A stretch of DNA of 64,000 nucleotides from Chloranthus sessilifolius (taxonomy: Eukaryota; Streptophyta; Magnoliopsida; Chloranthales; Chloranthaceae): positions 124,152,831 to 124,216,830 of the forward strand of contig CM037585.1 of NCBI GenBank assembly GCA_021018995.1, written 5' to 3'. Below are positions 21,571 through 33,098 of this stretch, piece by piece. Below the pieces are notes generated by a model. That model was not told where the DNA came from. It worked only from the letters and a program-made list of their open reading frames with translations, and searched no databases. Numbering within the stretch: position 1 is the first letter of the stretch; every line of letters begins with the position of its first letter. The translations under genes and the position numbers were made by a program.

Positions 21571-22881
21571 ATGTCTTCTGGAAGAAGGGGTCAATCAAGA
21601 GGTAGCCAGAATAGGACCTAGAGAGGTGAAGAGGAGTTTTAAGCAGGGTCTAGTAGTAGATACCAAGAAAATTCTCGTGAAGGAGATCGGAGGAGTGAAA
21701 CGGCCGATCGTATCGCATTGGCTATGGAGACTATGGCCGCTGCGATGGATCAGCAGACGCAGCAGACTGCGATACTGGCTGAGCAGATGGCACTATTGGT
21801 AGCTAATAATGTCAATAATGTCAATAGTCATCAGCCACCACCACCGCCTCCTCCAGCGTTGTTGCCCTCGTCGTTTGTTGATTTTAGGAGATTGAGACCT
21901 CCTAGCTTCTATGGGCAGACGGATCCGTTGGAAGAAGAAAATTGGTTAAACCAGATAGAGAAGCTTCTAGATAGATTGCAAAGTACAGAAAATGAGAAGG
22001 TAGGATAGGCTTCCTTCCAGCTTGAGGGAGATGCCGATCCATGGTGGAAATCTATACTGAGGAGGAAGGATATTGAGGACCCACATTGCCTATGGACTTG
22101 GGCAGATTTTGTTAGAGAATTCAATAGGGAATATTTCCCTAAGCAGGTACGAGTACAGATGCGAAGAGACTTTGTGAATCTCTAGCAAAGAGGCATGTCC
22201 GTTCGAGAGTATGGTGTAGAGTTTACACGATTGTCCCAGTTTGCACCAGAGTTAGTGTCCACAGAGATCATGAAGGCAGCCAAGTTTGAAGAAGGCCTAA
22301 GACCAAACATTCGTGAAAGAGTGTCAATTTTCGAACTTGAACGTTATGCGGATGTGATGGGAAAGGCAATAGTGGCTGAGAGGGATATCTATGGTGTATA
22401 CAAGAGAAGGGATCAATCGGATGGAGTGCCGCCAGACCATGGGAGGGTGGGTGAGTATGACTCGGGGAATAAAAAGCCGAGATTTACGACACCAGCACCA
22501 CTCCCTAGACAGATAGCATATACAAAATTTTCTAGCCAGTTGTATCTGCATTGGCGAGACCCATCAGATATGAGAACTCTACAGCCACCATAGGAGTGTC
22601 CGCGAGCCAAGGCTTCTCAAGGGCTGCCTCTTCTACACCAAAGGAGACTTGTGTCAAGTGCGGCAAGCCTCATAGGACAGTTGATTGTAGACGGGGTATG
22701 CAAGGATGTTATCAATGTGGAAAGATTGGCCACATTATCCGAGATTGTCCTGAGATGGCAAAGGAAAGAACGGCTTCTTCTCCTGCACCAAGACCAATCC
22801 AATCTAAGAAGCCGGTAATGCAGGGAAGAGCCTATGCAGTTATGGCTTAGGACGCTCAAAATTTCAACGATATCATACAGG
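21571..22881 (+). pseudogene. gag of element G, first exon
   Basis: Gag starts MSSGRRGQSRGSQ and is rich in Arg, Gln and Ser early on. It continues RLRPPSFYGQTDPLEEENWL, DADPWWKSIL, WADFVREFNREYFPKQVR, REYGVEFTRLSQFAPE and KFEEGLRPNIR. Two zinc-knuckle boxes follow: CVKCGKPHRTVDC and the complete CYQCGKIGHIIRDC. In-frame stops occur near 21619, 22006, 22183 and 22850, with a frameshift before the knuckles (about 22555). The product would form the virus-like particle and bind the genomic RNA. It runs into the intron at 22882 rather than directly into protease. The organisation matches the Gags of A and D. Confidence 0.92.
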
Positions 22882-23042
22882 GTGAGTTTTTGCTTAGATT
22901 GATTTTTTTTTTTAATCGTGTTAGATATCTCGAAAATGTATTTCTGTTTAGTTTTATTTTGAGAAGCATCCACCTAAATAACATATGTGTTGCATGAGTG
23001 TGTGTTGCATGAGTGGAATGCTGAACTAGGTATGCCTTATAG
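22882..23042 (+). other. Putative intron between gag and protease, element G
   Basis: A 161-nt AT-rich insert starts GTGAGTTTTT and ends TGCCTTATAG. Removing it joins NDIIQ-G to TLQVYG in frame, with the junction after the first base of a Gly codon (phase 1). No coding similarity to the relatives exists inside. Element D has a non-homologous-looking 134-nt insert with GT...AG ends at the same codon position and phase (52718-52851). Spliced RNA data would settle it. Confidence 0.75.
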
Positions 23043-26000
23043 GTACCTTGCAAGTGTATGGGAGGGGAAGTGATGTCGCGTACGTAGCAAGAGCACTAAT
23101 TGATCCGGGATCTACCCATTCATATGTCACACCTCGATTCGCAAGGAAGATGAAAGTTCAGCCAGAGACTTTGGATTTTGTCTTGACAGTGTCCATTCCG
23201 ACGGGAAAATCGGTGGATACAGACTTAGTTTGCAAGTCAATGGTCGTAGCTATTAAAGATGGGGATATTTATGGGGAAGTTTTTGAGTAGTCAGTAGATT
23301 TAATTTTGCTCAACATGCAAGGATTCGACGTGATCCTTGGCATGGACTGGTTGTCACAACACTGTGCAACAGTCGATTGTTAGAACAAGGTGGTCACCTT
23401 TAGGCCAAATACGAGACGTTCTTTTCGATTTGTAGGAGTAAGGACGAAGTTTCTACCACTCGTGTTCGCTATCAAAGCGGAACATTTGATCAAAAGTGGA
23501 TGTAATGGCTATCTGGCTTTCCTAAAGGATGACAAGGAAGGGAAAAATGTTGCTTCAGAGATTTCAGTAGTGTGTGAGTTCGACAACGTCTTCCCAGACG
23601 AATTACCAGGACTACCTCCGAAAAGAGAGGTCGAGTTTGCTATCGAATTGGCACCAGGAACGGAGCCAGTTTCTAAGACCCCATATAGGATGGCTCCGGC
23701 AGAGTTAAAGGAGTTGAAAGAGCAATTACAGGAGCTCTTAGACAAAGAGTTTGTGAGACCGAGTGTATCTCCTTGGAGTGCGCCGGTCTTGTTTGTCAAG
23801 AAGAAGGACGGGTCAATGAGGTTGTGCATTGACTACTGTCAGTTGAGCAAGCTCACTATAAAGAACAGGTATCCATTACCAAGGATAGATGATCTGTTTG
23901 ACCAATTACAGGGGCAAGATATTTTTCTAAGATCGACTTGAGATCGGGATATCATCAACTCAAGGTCAAGGCAGAGGATGTTCAAAAGACTGCTTTTAGG
24001 ACGAGATACAGACACTACGAATTCTTAGTGATGCCGTTTGGGTTGACGAATGTGCCGTCGTCATTTTTGGATCTAATGAATCGGGTGTTTAAACCACACC
24101 TTGACTCTTTCGTCGTTGTGTTCGTCGACGATATCCTCATATACTCTAAATCAAAGCAAGAACATGAAGTGCATTTGAGAACCGCTCTACAAACACTGCG
24201 TGAACACCAATTGTACACCAAACTCAGTAAGTGTGAGTTTTGATTGGAGGAAGTAAGCTTTTTGGGGCATGTTGTCCCAAAGGAAGGTGTCACGGTGGAT
24301 CCAGCAAAGATCAAAGTTGTAGTGCAGTGGGAACAGCCTAAGACAATGACTGATATACGTAGTTTCCTTGGTCTAGCTGGGTATTATCGATGCTTTGTGG
24401 AGGGATTTTCAGCGATATCGGGGCCACTAACGAGGCTTACACGAAGGACGTGAGATTCGAGTGGACCGAAGCTTGTGAGAAGAGCTTCCAAGAGCTTAAA
24501 ATGCACCTCACTTCAGCTCCAATACTTGCAATTCCAACAGGCAGTGAGAGTTTTGCAGTCTATAGTGACGATTCACATCACGATTTAGGTTGTGTGCTTA
24601 ACCAATATAAGAAAGTAATTGCATATGGATCGAGGCAGTTGAAAGAACATGAGAAGAATTACCCAACGCATGACCTTGAACTAGCCGCAGTCATTTTTGC
24701 ATTAAAAATTTGGAAGCACTACTTGTACGGGGAAACTTTCGAGATCTTCACTGACCATAAAAGCCTCTGATATTTGTTCACGTAGAAGGAGCTAAACATG
24801 CAACAACAAAGGTGGATGGATTTTCTCAAAGATTATGACTGCTCCATTCAATATCACCCAGGCAAGGCAAATATTGTCGCGGATGCTTTGAGTCGGAAGG
24901 GTTCGGCTCAGTTAGCTAGTCTAATATTGGGAATGCACAGGTGGAAATTATTTGAAGACCTGTCATTGTATGACGCGACGATTGAGGTACAAGCTTCAGG
25001 TACTCTATTGGCCAATATTTTAGTGAGACCGACAATTTTCGAGCACGTACACGAGCTGCAAATGAGAGACTCTGAGTTAGTCAAGATTCGGCAAGAAGTG
25101 ATGGACGGTACTAGGCCGAATTTTTCTATAAGGGAAGATGGTTCCTTATTATTCAGAGGACGTCTGTGTATTCCAGTCGATGCTGGTCTAAGACAGACCA
25201 TTTTGGATGAAGCTCACAAGTCTCAATATGCATCCATCCTGGTAGTACCAAGATGTATCAAGACATGCATAAGAGCTACTGGTGGAGAGGTCTGAAACGC
25301 GACGTAGCGGAGTACGTGTCAAAATGTTTGACTTGTTAACAGGTGAAATTCGATCATCGACACCCTGCTGGATTATTGCAACCTCTACCCATACCAGAGT
25401 GGAAATGGGAGTCGATCTCCATGGATTTCATAGTAGGGTTGCCACGGACGGCAAAGAGGCACAATGCTATATGGGTTGTTATGGATAGACTGACGAAGAT
25501 AGCTCATTTCTTACCCTACAACACGATGTATTCTGTTGGACAACTTGTGGAACTTTATATGAAGGAGATAGTGTGGTTGCACGGCATTCCGAGCAGCATA
25601 GTATCTGATCGTGACCCATTGTATACCTCTAAATTTTGGCAAAATTTTTAAGAAGGAATGGGCACTCGATTTGATTTTAGTACGGCATTTCATCCACAAA
25701 CTGACGGGCAAACAGAACGAGTAAATCAAGTGATAGAAGACATGCTCAGGGCGTGTATGCTCGAATTACAAGGCTCGTGGGATCAACATCTACCATTGAT
25801 CAAATTTACATATAACAACAGTTTTCAAGCAAACATCAGAATGACACCGTATGAAGCTCTCTATGGGAGGCGATGCCGATCACCCATCAACTGGGAAGAA
25901 ACTGGAGAAAAATTTATGTTGGGTCCGAAAATTCTTGAGAACAATGATATGTTTGTACGAATGATTAGAGATAGGCTTAAAGCAGCTCAGAGTCGGCAAA

Positions 26001-26464
26001 AGAGCTATGCCGATTTTAAGAGAACAAGTCTCGATTTTGACGTTGGCGATCACGTCTTTGTGAAAGTATCACCCATGAAGGGTGTGATGAGGTTCGGACG
26101 GAAGGGGAAGTTAAGTCCTCGTTATATAGGACCCTTTGAGGTTTTGGGTCGAGTCGGTGAAGTAGCCTATCGCATCGGTTTTCCTAAGTTGTTTAATAGT
26201 GTCCACAACGTTTTTCATATTTCAATGCTCCGGAAGTATGTAAAGGACCCCACGCACATTTTAGGCGGTCAGCCGATTGAACTACATGAGGATATGACTA
26301 TGATTGAAGACGCTACTCAAATTTTGGATCATAAGGACAAAACTCTGCGTACTAAAATCATTCCATTAGTACTCGTCAAATGGGGTACTCATCCAGTCGA
26401 GGAAGCAACTTGGGAACGAGAGGCCGAAATCAAGGAATTGTATCCTCATTTGTTTGAGCAATAG
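23043..26464 (+). pseudogene. pol of element G (PR-RT-RH-INT-chromodomain), broken
   Basis: Domains run in Ty3/gypsy order. Protease is ALIDPGSTHSYV, where the catalytic D-S/T-G has become DPG. Reverse transcriptase has [45 protein letters not shown] and an intact [10 protein letters not shown]. RNase H includes [14 protein letters not shown] and IFTDHKSL. The integrase zinc region is followed by [25 protein letters not shown] and TDGQTERVNQ, which supply the D, D and E. A C-terminal chromodomain-like part (KIIPLVLVKWGTHPVEEATW) points to a chromovirus, probably the Tekay/Del group. Stops and frameshifts lie near 23290, 23380, 23935, 24243, 24450, 24770, 25290 and 25650, so it is dead. The last frame (25658-26464) is intact and ends the polyprotein. 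Confidence 0.93.
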
Positions 26465-26744
26465 AATACAAGTGCTACTCCCAAATTCTGTTTTGTCATT
26501 CTCAGTTGAGACTCAACTTGTGTGAACAAATGTATGTAAATTGGTTTTGGATGATGTTTTGTAATGATACGTGTTAATATCTTACGTTTCGGTCTAAGCA
26601 TTCGAGTATGTAGGGTTGAACTATGAGTAGGTTCTCAGCATGGAGCTTCCACCTTGTTGGTAGAGCTACTTTCAAGTTGATTGTCTCACAACACAACTAT
26701 GGATCATAGGACATGTAAGTGTGATCTCAAGAAAATTGTTGAGA
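26465..26744 (+). other. Element G spacer after pol
   Basis: About 280 bp without coding potential between the pol stop and the palindromic word cluster. No motif was recognised. Confidence 0.6.
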
Positions 26745-27140
26745 AATTAGTTCGATCGAAATTAGAATCGTTCGATCGAATTTCTGTAGGCTAAAACCTT
26801 TGAGGTGTTGCCAGAAAACCGTTCGAACGATTTTCAAAATCGTTCGAACAAAATGCAAAGCCCAGTGAGTATTCCAGCTGTTGCCAGAAACCGTTCGATC
26901 GATTTTTCGAATCGTTCGAACGAAGTGTGTTGGCCAGTGGAGTAGAAAATGGCCTTAAAATTTGCCCAGTAAATCGTTCGATCGAACCTTCAAACCGATC
27001 GAACGAAATTTTGGGAGGGTACTTTAACAATGGAAATTCGTTCGATTGAAATACAATTCGTTCGATCGAATTTGTGGACTGTCATTTAAATTTTTGGAAA
27101 CCGATCGAACGAATTTCAATTCGTTCGATCGATTTTAAAA
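26745..27140. repeat. CGTTCGATCGAA word cluster upstream of the extra ORF
   Basis: About a dozen variants of CGTTCGATCGAATT and AAACCGATCGAACGAA lie between pol and the extra ORF. The words are of the same family as those in this element's LTR (19535-19925). Element D has its own LTR-type words at the equivalent place (48880-49030). Confidence 0.8.
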
Positions 27141-27142
27141 CC

Positions 27143-27151
27143 TATATATAT
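27143..27151 (+). promoter_or_regulatory. TATA box, candidate internal promoter of element G
   Basis: TATATATAT immediately follows the palindromic cluster and lies about 255 bp before the extra ORF's ATG. Element D has TTATATAAG (minus) about 230 bp before its homologous ORF. The shared order of word cluster, TATA, leader and ORF suggests separate transcription; this is inferred only from layout. Confidence 0.5.
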
Positions 27152-27405
27152 GGCATGCGATACATTTTACCATTCACTTAAATCTTCAACCTCTTCGTTT
27201 TCTTTCTTCAAAGGAGAGTCTTTGGACTGTGTAAGTCGCCGATTTCCGTCAACTCCGGCCACCTCCGAGCAAACTTTTCTTCATCTTAGGTAACCTCAAA
27301 CCCTTCTAGGTTTACTACACTTTCCAAGGGGATTCATTTCCCCTATTTTAGCTAGCATTTGAGCTAGATTTGACTTAAAACCCTAGTTTTAATTTTTGCC
27401 CCACA

Positions 27406-28745
27406 ATGCCACCTAAAACTCGCCAAGCATCGGCGAGTGCGGCACCCAAGAAAACCACTACGGGTTCTTCTTCCCAACAGCCACCGAAGAAGCCACCTAC
27501 GGGTTCTTCGTCGGCACCACCTTCCCAAGCACCACCCCCATCACAACCAAGGGAACGACCAAATGAGTGGTGGTCTGACAAAGACTTTGAACCCGATTGG
27601 ACTATAGATCTAAAGATTTTCGCCAAGCGGGATGAGACCCGGTGGGCCTTTGACTATATTTACACCGCGGGTTTGACGGGCATCCTTCGCCCCTGTCACG
27701 ATACTTTTTACCCTAGGATAGTTCGATTGTTCTATCAGAACATGGAACTGGTTAAGGACCCGAGCATCCTCAAAACCAAGATTGATAATCGGCCTTATAC
27801 GTTTACTTTTAATGACGTGGCCGATGCATTGGAATGTTTCCATACGTATAACCACAAAGATATCGCCCTGGCTGAACCTTTTCCGGCCACATTGGATTAT
27901 AAATATGTCGCTGCTCAGATGACCCATGGCCGAACGGGTTCGGGTCACTCAATTAAGCGGGTCGACTTGCCTTGCGAGCTTTGGATGCTCGAATCTATAA
28001 TCCAATGTAATTTATACCCGTTACGCCATAAAATCGAAAGAGTCGGTGAAGTTCAAATGGCACTTTTTTCGGCTTATAGCGGTCGATGGTTTAACGCACC
28101 GAAAATGGTCCTTGAGGGGATGAAATATGCTCGCAAGTAGATGCTTGAGGGCGTCAAGAAACCAATTGATGATATGCCGTATGCCCGACTCATTTCCTTA
28201 ATGGTCGAGGATTACGCTGGTGATGACACCTACATCCTCTCCAAGTGTGAATTCAAACTGACGGGTAACGTCCAACCATACACCATGGTGGATTGGAACA
28301 TAACATATGTTAAATTGACCAAGAAGCCCTTGGTGGAGGAACCGCCGCCACCTGAACAACAACCTGCGGATCAACCACGTGGCTCTGACCTGCTAGCCCA
28401 TGATACTCCACTTTATGATGAGCCTCCTCGACACCCGGAACATGAGTAAGTGCCACCACCACACGGAGGCATTCCTAGGCCGACCGTCGCCGATCTCTAT
28501 GTATTGTTGGAAGCCAATACGCATCAGATGGCAGAGAATAATCATCCTCTCAACCGCCGACTTGATTACTACGACGCATTGCACGCTGAGGAGATGCGTT
28601 TCATTTATCCTTCGACTATCTCCAGTGTATGGCGGCAGCGCAGGCTTGGGTCCGGGATGCATCGACTTCGGGTACGGGCGCTCATGGAGATGGTGGTGCT
28701 CAACCCGATGTTGGTACTGATCCTCCTAGTGATGAGGAGTCTTGA
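27406..28745 (+). pseudogene. Additional ORF 3' of pol, element G (function unknown)
   Basis: About 446 codons from MPPKTRQASASAAPKK. The N-terminus is Pro/Ser/Thr/Lys-rich. The conserved core has NEWWSDKDFEPDW, LRPCHDTFYPRIVRLFYQ, FTFNDVADALE, TGSGHSIKRVDLPCELWML, NLYPLRHKIERVGE and ALFSAYSGRWFNAPKMVLEG. The end is acidic (DVGTDPPSDEES) and reached through a one-base deletion near 28614. In-frame stops lie at 28138-28140 and near 28447. Element D encodes a homologue at the same place. No transmembrane helix, zinc knuckle or enzyme motif is visible, so an env role is not supported. The core vaguely recalls the 'putative plant transposon protein' family; that is an impression. Confidence 0.8.
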
Positions 28746-29193
28746 GGGTTCTTTCCATTTCTGTGATATGTATTTATGGGGTGTATTTTTGGGCGGGTAC
28801 AGAACAAATTTGAAAACTGTAAATGTTTAACACAGGTACTTGGGACTGATGTCCTTTTGAACAATCGTGGCATGGTTGCCACTCCCAATTATCTCCATAC
28901 TTTTTGTTATATATGTATTTTGTGTTTTCATGTGGGTCATGATTCGTGAGTTATGTTGTTGTGTGTATTCTATGATTTAATGATGTGATTGTTTGTTTGC
29001 GACTGAGTTTCTTACAGGGTGTGTGTTTGCACAACTAAATTATGTGCGATGTGTGTACGTATATGTGATAGTTCCTTTTTGTCCAACCTCTGTTGCTCTC
29101 AATAGCCTTGTTGTGTGGGTATGCTCCCATCCCGGTGTGTGTGGGGGGGGGGGGGTGCCCTTGCGTTTAAAATTTTCGCGGACTAAAATTCCC
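28746..29193 (+). other. Element G 3' untranslated region
   Basis: TG-rich non-coding sequence from the extra ORF to the polypurine tract, including a G run at 29143-29155. No gene is visible. Confidence 0.6.
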
Positions 29194-29203
29194 GAGGGGA
29201 GAA
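29194..29203 (+). other. Polypurine tract of element G
   Basis: GAGGGGAGAA directly before the 3' LTR, the expected plus-strand primer. Confidence 0.88.
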
Positions 29204-29804
29204 GGTAACGTCCCGAAAATTCGAAACCTAAACGGTCCACCTCGATAAGCGGACCAATGGGTCAAACATTTGATCGAGTCAACTTAGACTTGGTTGACTT
29301 AAGTTACTTGGTATGTGATGGATTTATTATGCTAGGGAGGTGTAGTGGATACAGACAAAGGCATGTTCACACACATATATGTTAGTAAGTTATAGGTGCT
29401 TAACACACAAGGCATGTGTTAAGATTATAAGACAAAAGAGAAAGAGAAGTTATTTCTCTTAGGTTTGTTGTTTAGAAAATTTAAGGAGAGTGAATGAGAG
29501 AAAGAGTTGGGTTGTAAAATCTAGAGAAGGGTATTTAATACAAGCGATTGAGCTCGGAAACTTAGAGGATCGAACTCGAGATCAAGAGAGTGGAGATTTG
29601 GGGGTTTATAAAACCCTAGTGGGATAGAACAAGAGAAAAAGGTTCAACCTTTCGAATGGGGTAAGAGCTACAAATCCAAGTGTGTTTAAATTGATAAATA
29701 AGGAATTTAAAACTGTTGTATATTAGTTAAATGAGTAAGGAATAGGATAGATGATGAAGAAGGAGAAAGATCATGTTTAGATCTAGAAGTGTATAAAATC
29801 GATT

Positions 29805-30195
29805 GAACGAAATTACAAATCATTCGATCGATTTTGACCATAGAAGAGATAGGGAAAAAAGCAAAAGAATTCTGAAGGAAACGTTCGAATGATTTTAGAA
29901 ATCGTTCGATCGATTTGAATTCTGAAGGACCGATCGAACGACTTTGAGAAATCGTTCGATCGATTTAGGAACCTGTGTGAACGATTTGAAGAATCGTTCA
30001 ATCGGTTTGCTAACTAACAAAAGTATTGTAGAATGAATAGTTTTGGGATCGATCGAACGAAATAGAAATCGTTCGATCGATTTTAGAGTTTTGTTCGAAC
30101 AATTTTGCAAATTGTTCGATCGATTTAAATTCGTTCGATCCCAAAACTATTCATTCTATCCCAAAACGATTTTAGAAATCGTTCGATCGATTTGG
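29805..30195. repeat. CGTTCGATCGATT word cluster, element G 3' LTR
   Basis: The counterpart of 19535-19925, with the same near-palindromic words. It is interrupted by the inverted templated insertion at 30131-30167. Confidence 0.85.
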
Positions 30196-31239
30196 ATAAA
30201 ATTCAGAGTTTGTTAAGATTTTACATATGAGTAATTATGTATTGGTGTTAGGCTTATAACTCAATGTTCTTACACTGATAGTGATGAAATAAATGTGTTT
30301 GGCCAGGTCTAGTTTAAGCCGGACCTTATGATGGTTGAATGCTAACTCGAATTGGAGAATCCGAATGTGTAAACGCGAGTGAGGTAGGGGGAATATCTGA
30401 CCTCGTACCCTTAATTACGATAACATGTATATGATGATAACCTATGAATGCATGTTTTTCTTATAGTTGAGTTGAATTATAATGTGTTCACTTTTAAAAT
30501 AAGTTGAAAATGTAAAATATAGAGTAGTATAGAAAAATGAGAAATGTTATGAGAATGTGAAGAAGTGAACTAATAAAAGAGTTCAATCATCCGAGGGATG
30601 TATGTGTACAATGGGCATCTGGAGGGTGCATCAGAAAGTGTGACATCCCAGGGATATACGGTAGATGTAAGGATCCACGAACTTGAACATATGTAAATGA
30701 GGTTGAACAGGCTGGGAACTTATAATTATTTAGCACAATCACATGGTGAATAACTATATGTAGCACATAATTGATTTAAAGTTTTGACGCGGAGATATCC
30801 GTGACTGCAAGATACTGATGGTGAATTCGTGCACCAGTAGACATCCCAGGGATGTATAGTAGTGATGTACTCGTCGCCTATAAGAAAGGGACGTGGGTCA
30901 AGTTAATAGCAAAAATAGTCTGATTAAACGACGATGGAGGGTATTCCATCGGGGCTCGATGCTATATTACTCGGGGATTATTTAAGTTACTGTTTTAAGT
31001 CATGGGACCAGCCTTGTTGAAATCATAAGCATTAATGAACATCAGATGTCATGAGTAGAAAGATAAAAGCACTCTATTTATTTTATTGCATCTCCAATGG
31101 TTTTCAATCAAATTACATTGATGAACTCATGCTTTATATATGTCATTAAATGTATGTGAGTAAGTAAGATTTACCTGATCAGATATTATCCCTATTGAGC
31201 TAGGATGTAGCTCACATCTTTTGACTATACGTCACAGGT

Positions 31240-31335
31240 TCAGAGTTAGGAGCTGTTGCTGGTGAGGTTGATCCCGAGGACTTAGATTACACTCCGAGGG
31301 AAGAATCTGAGCCTCCTCTTGAGAAGTTCTTCTAG
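31240..31335 (+). other. Conserved acidic mini reading frame in G 3' LTR
   Basis: Thirty-one codons after CACAGGT reading SELGAVAGEVDPEDLDYTP, then REESEPPLEKFF and stop. It is equal in length and frame to the 5' LTR copy. If an RNA starting upstream were spliced to the preceding CACAG, this would be its last coding exon. Confidence 0.5.
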
Positions 31336-31710
31336 GAGTTTTGCTGCGTACTTCAAAATTTTGTAAGGGAGAGATTTAAGGTTTGGCATGTCCAGCCATG
31401 TTTTGTTTATTTTGTAAGAATTAAGATGCCTGTAATATTCTTTTGTCGAACCATTTTGGGTGACCGTAGTAATGGCACTGATGGTTCGGTTTAGTTCTTT
31501 TGTCCATACAGAGGTATGAGATTAGAACTATCTTTTGGATTAATGTTTAATATGATATATTGTAGAACTGGAGATATGCTCTGCACTATATTCTTCTTTT
31601 TCTTCTGTATGGTTGGGATGTACCAAGTGTTCCGCATGTTACATGGGGCATGGCCTCGAGGGTCGTGCTGATGGCACGGATTTTGGGTTGCCGAGATCCG
31701 GGCTATCACA

Positions 31711-31715
31711 ATTTT
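31711..31715. other. Target-site duplication of element G (right)
   Basis: ATTTT, identical to 18926-18930. Confidence 0.93.
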
Positions 31716-31894
31716 TGAATTGTTTTATCACCATATCATGACAAGGATTTGCCCTTGGGGACAACGCTTCCATCTTCCAACAGGTTTAGCATCCAGTACG
31801 TACCTACTACCTACTTTACCTACCACTGACATTAGGAAAACCCCGTTGTGGTTAACTCAGGTTAGTGCAAAAGTACTTTCCACGTGTCCACGCC

Positions 31895-31944
31895 CCATTG
31901 GGAGATCGTAGAGAAATCTCTACACCCGGGCGCATTTTCCCCTT

Positions 31945-32028
<84 letters not shown>

Positions 32029-32690
32029 TGCTTCACTGTCGAGGTGCTAGCGCTTCGCTATCGGGCGTTCACATTTTTGGAGTAAAATATACCTGAAAAA
32101 GTAAGTCTGACACTTTCTTAGAAAAAGAGAGAGAAGAAAGGTATTTTTAAAATGCTTTTAAAAAAATCAAGAATGACGGCTGAAAGGGAATATAACTTTA
32201 AAAATATTTTAAAAGTTTAATTCTAGTTAGTAAAGTGCGCCCCATGCCACCCATCACTTCACAAAAAGTGTGCTATATTTCGCGCCCAACCATATCAATT
32301 GGTGTAGAGGTATCTCTACACCTGAACGCATATCAATTCAGCGCCTCATTTTAGGAATGTCGGCACTTCGCTTTCGAGATGCTAGCGCTTCGTTATCGGG
32401 CGCTCATATTTTTTGAGTAAAATATACCTGAAAATGAAAGTCTGACACTTTCTTAAAAAGAGAAAGATAAAAGAAAGAAACTTTAAAGAGATTTCTACAA
32501 AGGTCAATAATGACGGTTGAAAAGAAATATAATTTTTAAAATATTTTAAAATTTAATCCTAATTAGTAAAGTGAGCTCTATGCCACCCATACTTCTAAAA
32601 AAAGTGTTACGTGTCGCACTCGTATCAATTTACGTAGAAATATATTTCCGTCTGAGCGCCTTTTCTCCTTTGCTTATATATAATATTTAA
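31895..32690. repeat. Tandem duplication, about 360-bp unit, two copies plus a partial
   Basis: Unit words in order are TCTCTACACC-GGGCGCATTT, GTGCTAGCGCTTCG, TCGGGCGTTCACATTTTT, GTAAAATATACCTGAAAA, GTCTGACACTTTCTTA, AATGACGGCTGAAA and CCATGCCACCCAT. They recur from about 32262, and the start of a third unit is seen at 32620-32690. Copy one contains a long TA run. Not coding. Confidence 0.75.
31950..32026. repeat. TA microsatellite
   Basis: About 38 TA units without interruption inside the first copy of the tandem unit. Open frames made of Ile-Tyr repeats here are artefacts. Confidence 0.97.
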
Positions 32691-33098
32691 AAAAGAACAT
32701 GCCGTTGATATTAGGGCAATGTATTTTTAAGTGATGACCTAAATGGGTTAGCTACATAAGACAATATAAATGATTACAATCTAACATGAAGTGTTGCAGG
32801 TAGCGAGAATGTGTCCCATCAGCTATCAAATGCATAACAAATGGGGAGACATTGGGTCCCATCCCATCTATACTGATTTATTATAGATTGGATGGTGAGA
32901 GATTAGTTCAGATCTATGTTTATAGGAAGCCTTTTACCGACCAAAGGTGTTGAACTTATTTTATGAAATGATTTTCCCCCGCACTCTGTCGACAACAACT
33001 GTTACCAACGGTCAGAATTTTAAAGGAAATATCAAATACAAATATATAAGCTGGTGTTAGTACCATACCACTTATTATAGCTATCCGACCGAGGAAAA
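32691..33098. other. Intergenic, nothing recognised
   Basis: AT-rich sequence with no open frame of note, repeat or RNA signature. Confidence 0.5.

Larger units (their letters stand above)
29204..31710 (+). mobile_element. Element G, 3' LTR
   Basis: Matches 18931-21465. Its first base pair is mutated (GG instead of TG) and it ends GGGCTATCACA before the ATTTT target duplication. Differences from the 5' LTR include a contracted GACGCGGC tandem (30785-30835) and an inserted reverse-complement copy of a neighbouring segment at 30131-30167. It retains the acidic mini frame (31240-31335) and both conserved hairpins (near 31191-31210 and 31446-31489). Confidence 0.97.

Noticed and set aside
27406..28745. 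Extra ORF as an env-like gene
   Set aside because: No signal peptide, transmembrane segment or fusion-type motif is visible; position after pol alone is not enough.
31865..32096. Open frames with long Ile-Tyr repeats
   Set aside because: They are the TA microsatellite read through; no start context or homologous protein features.
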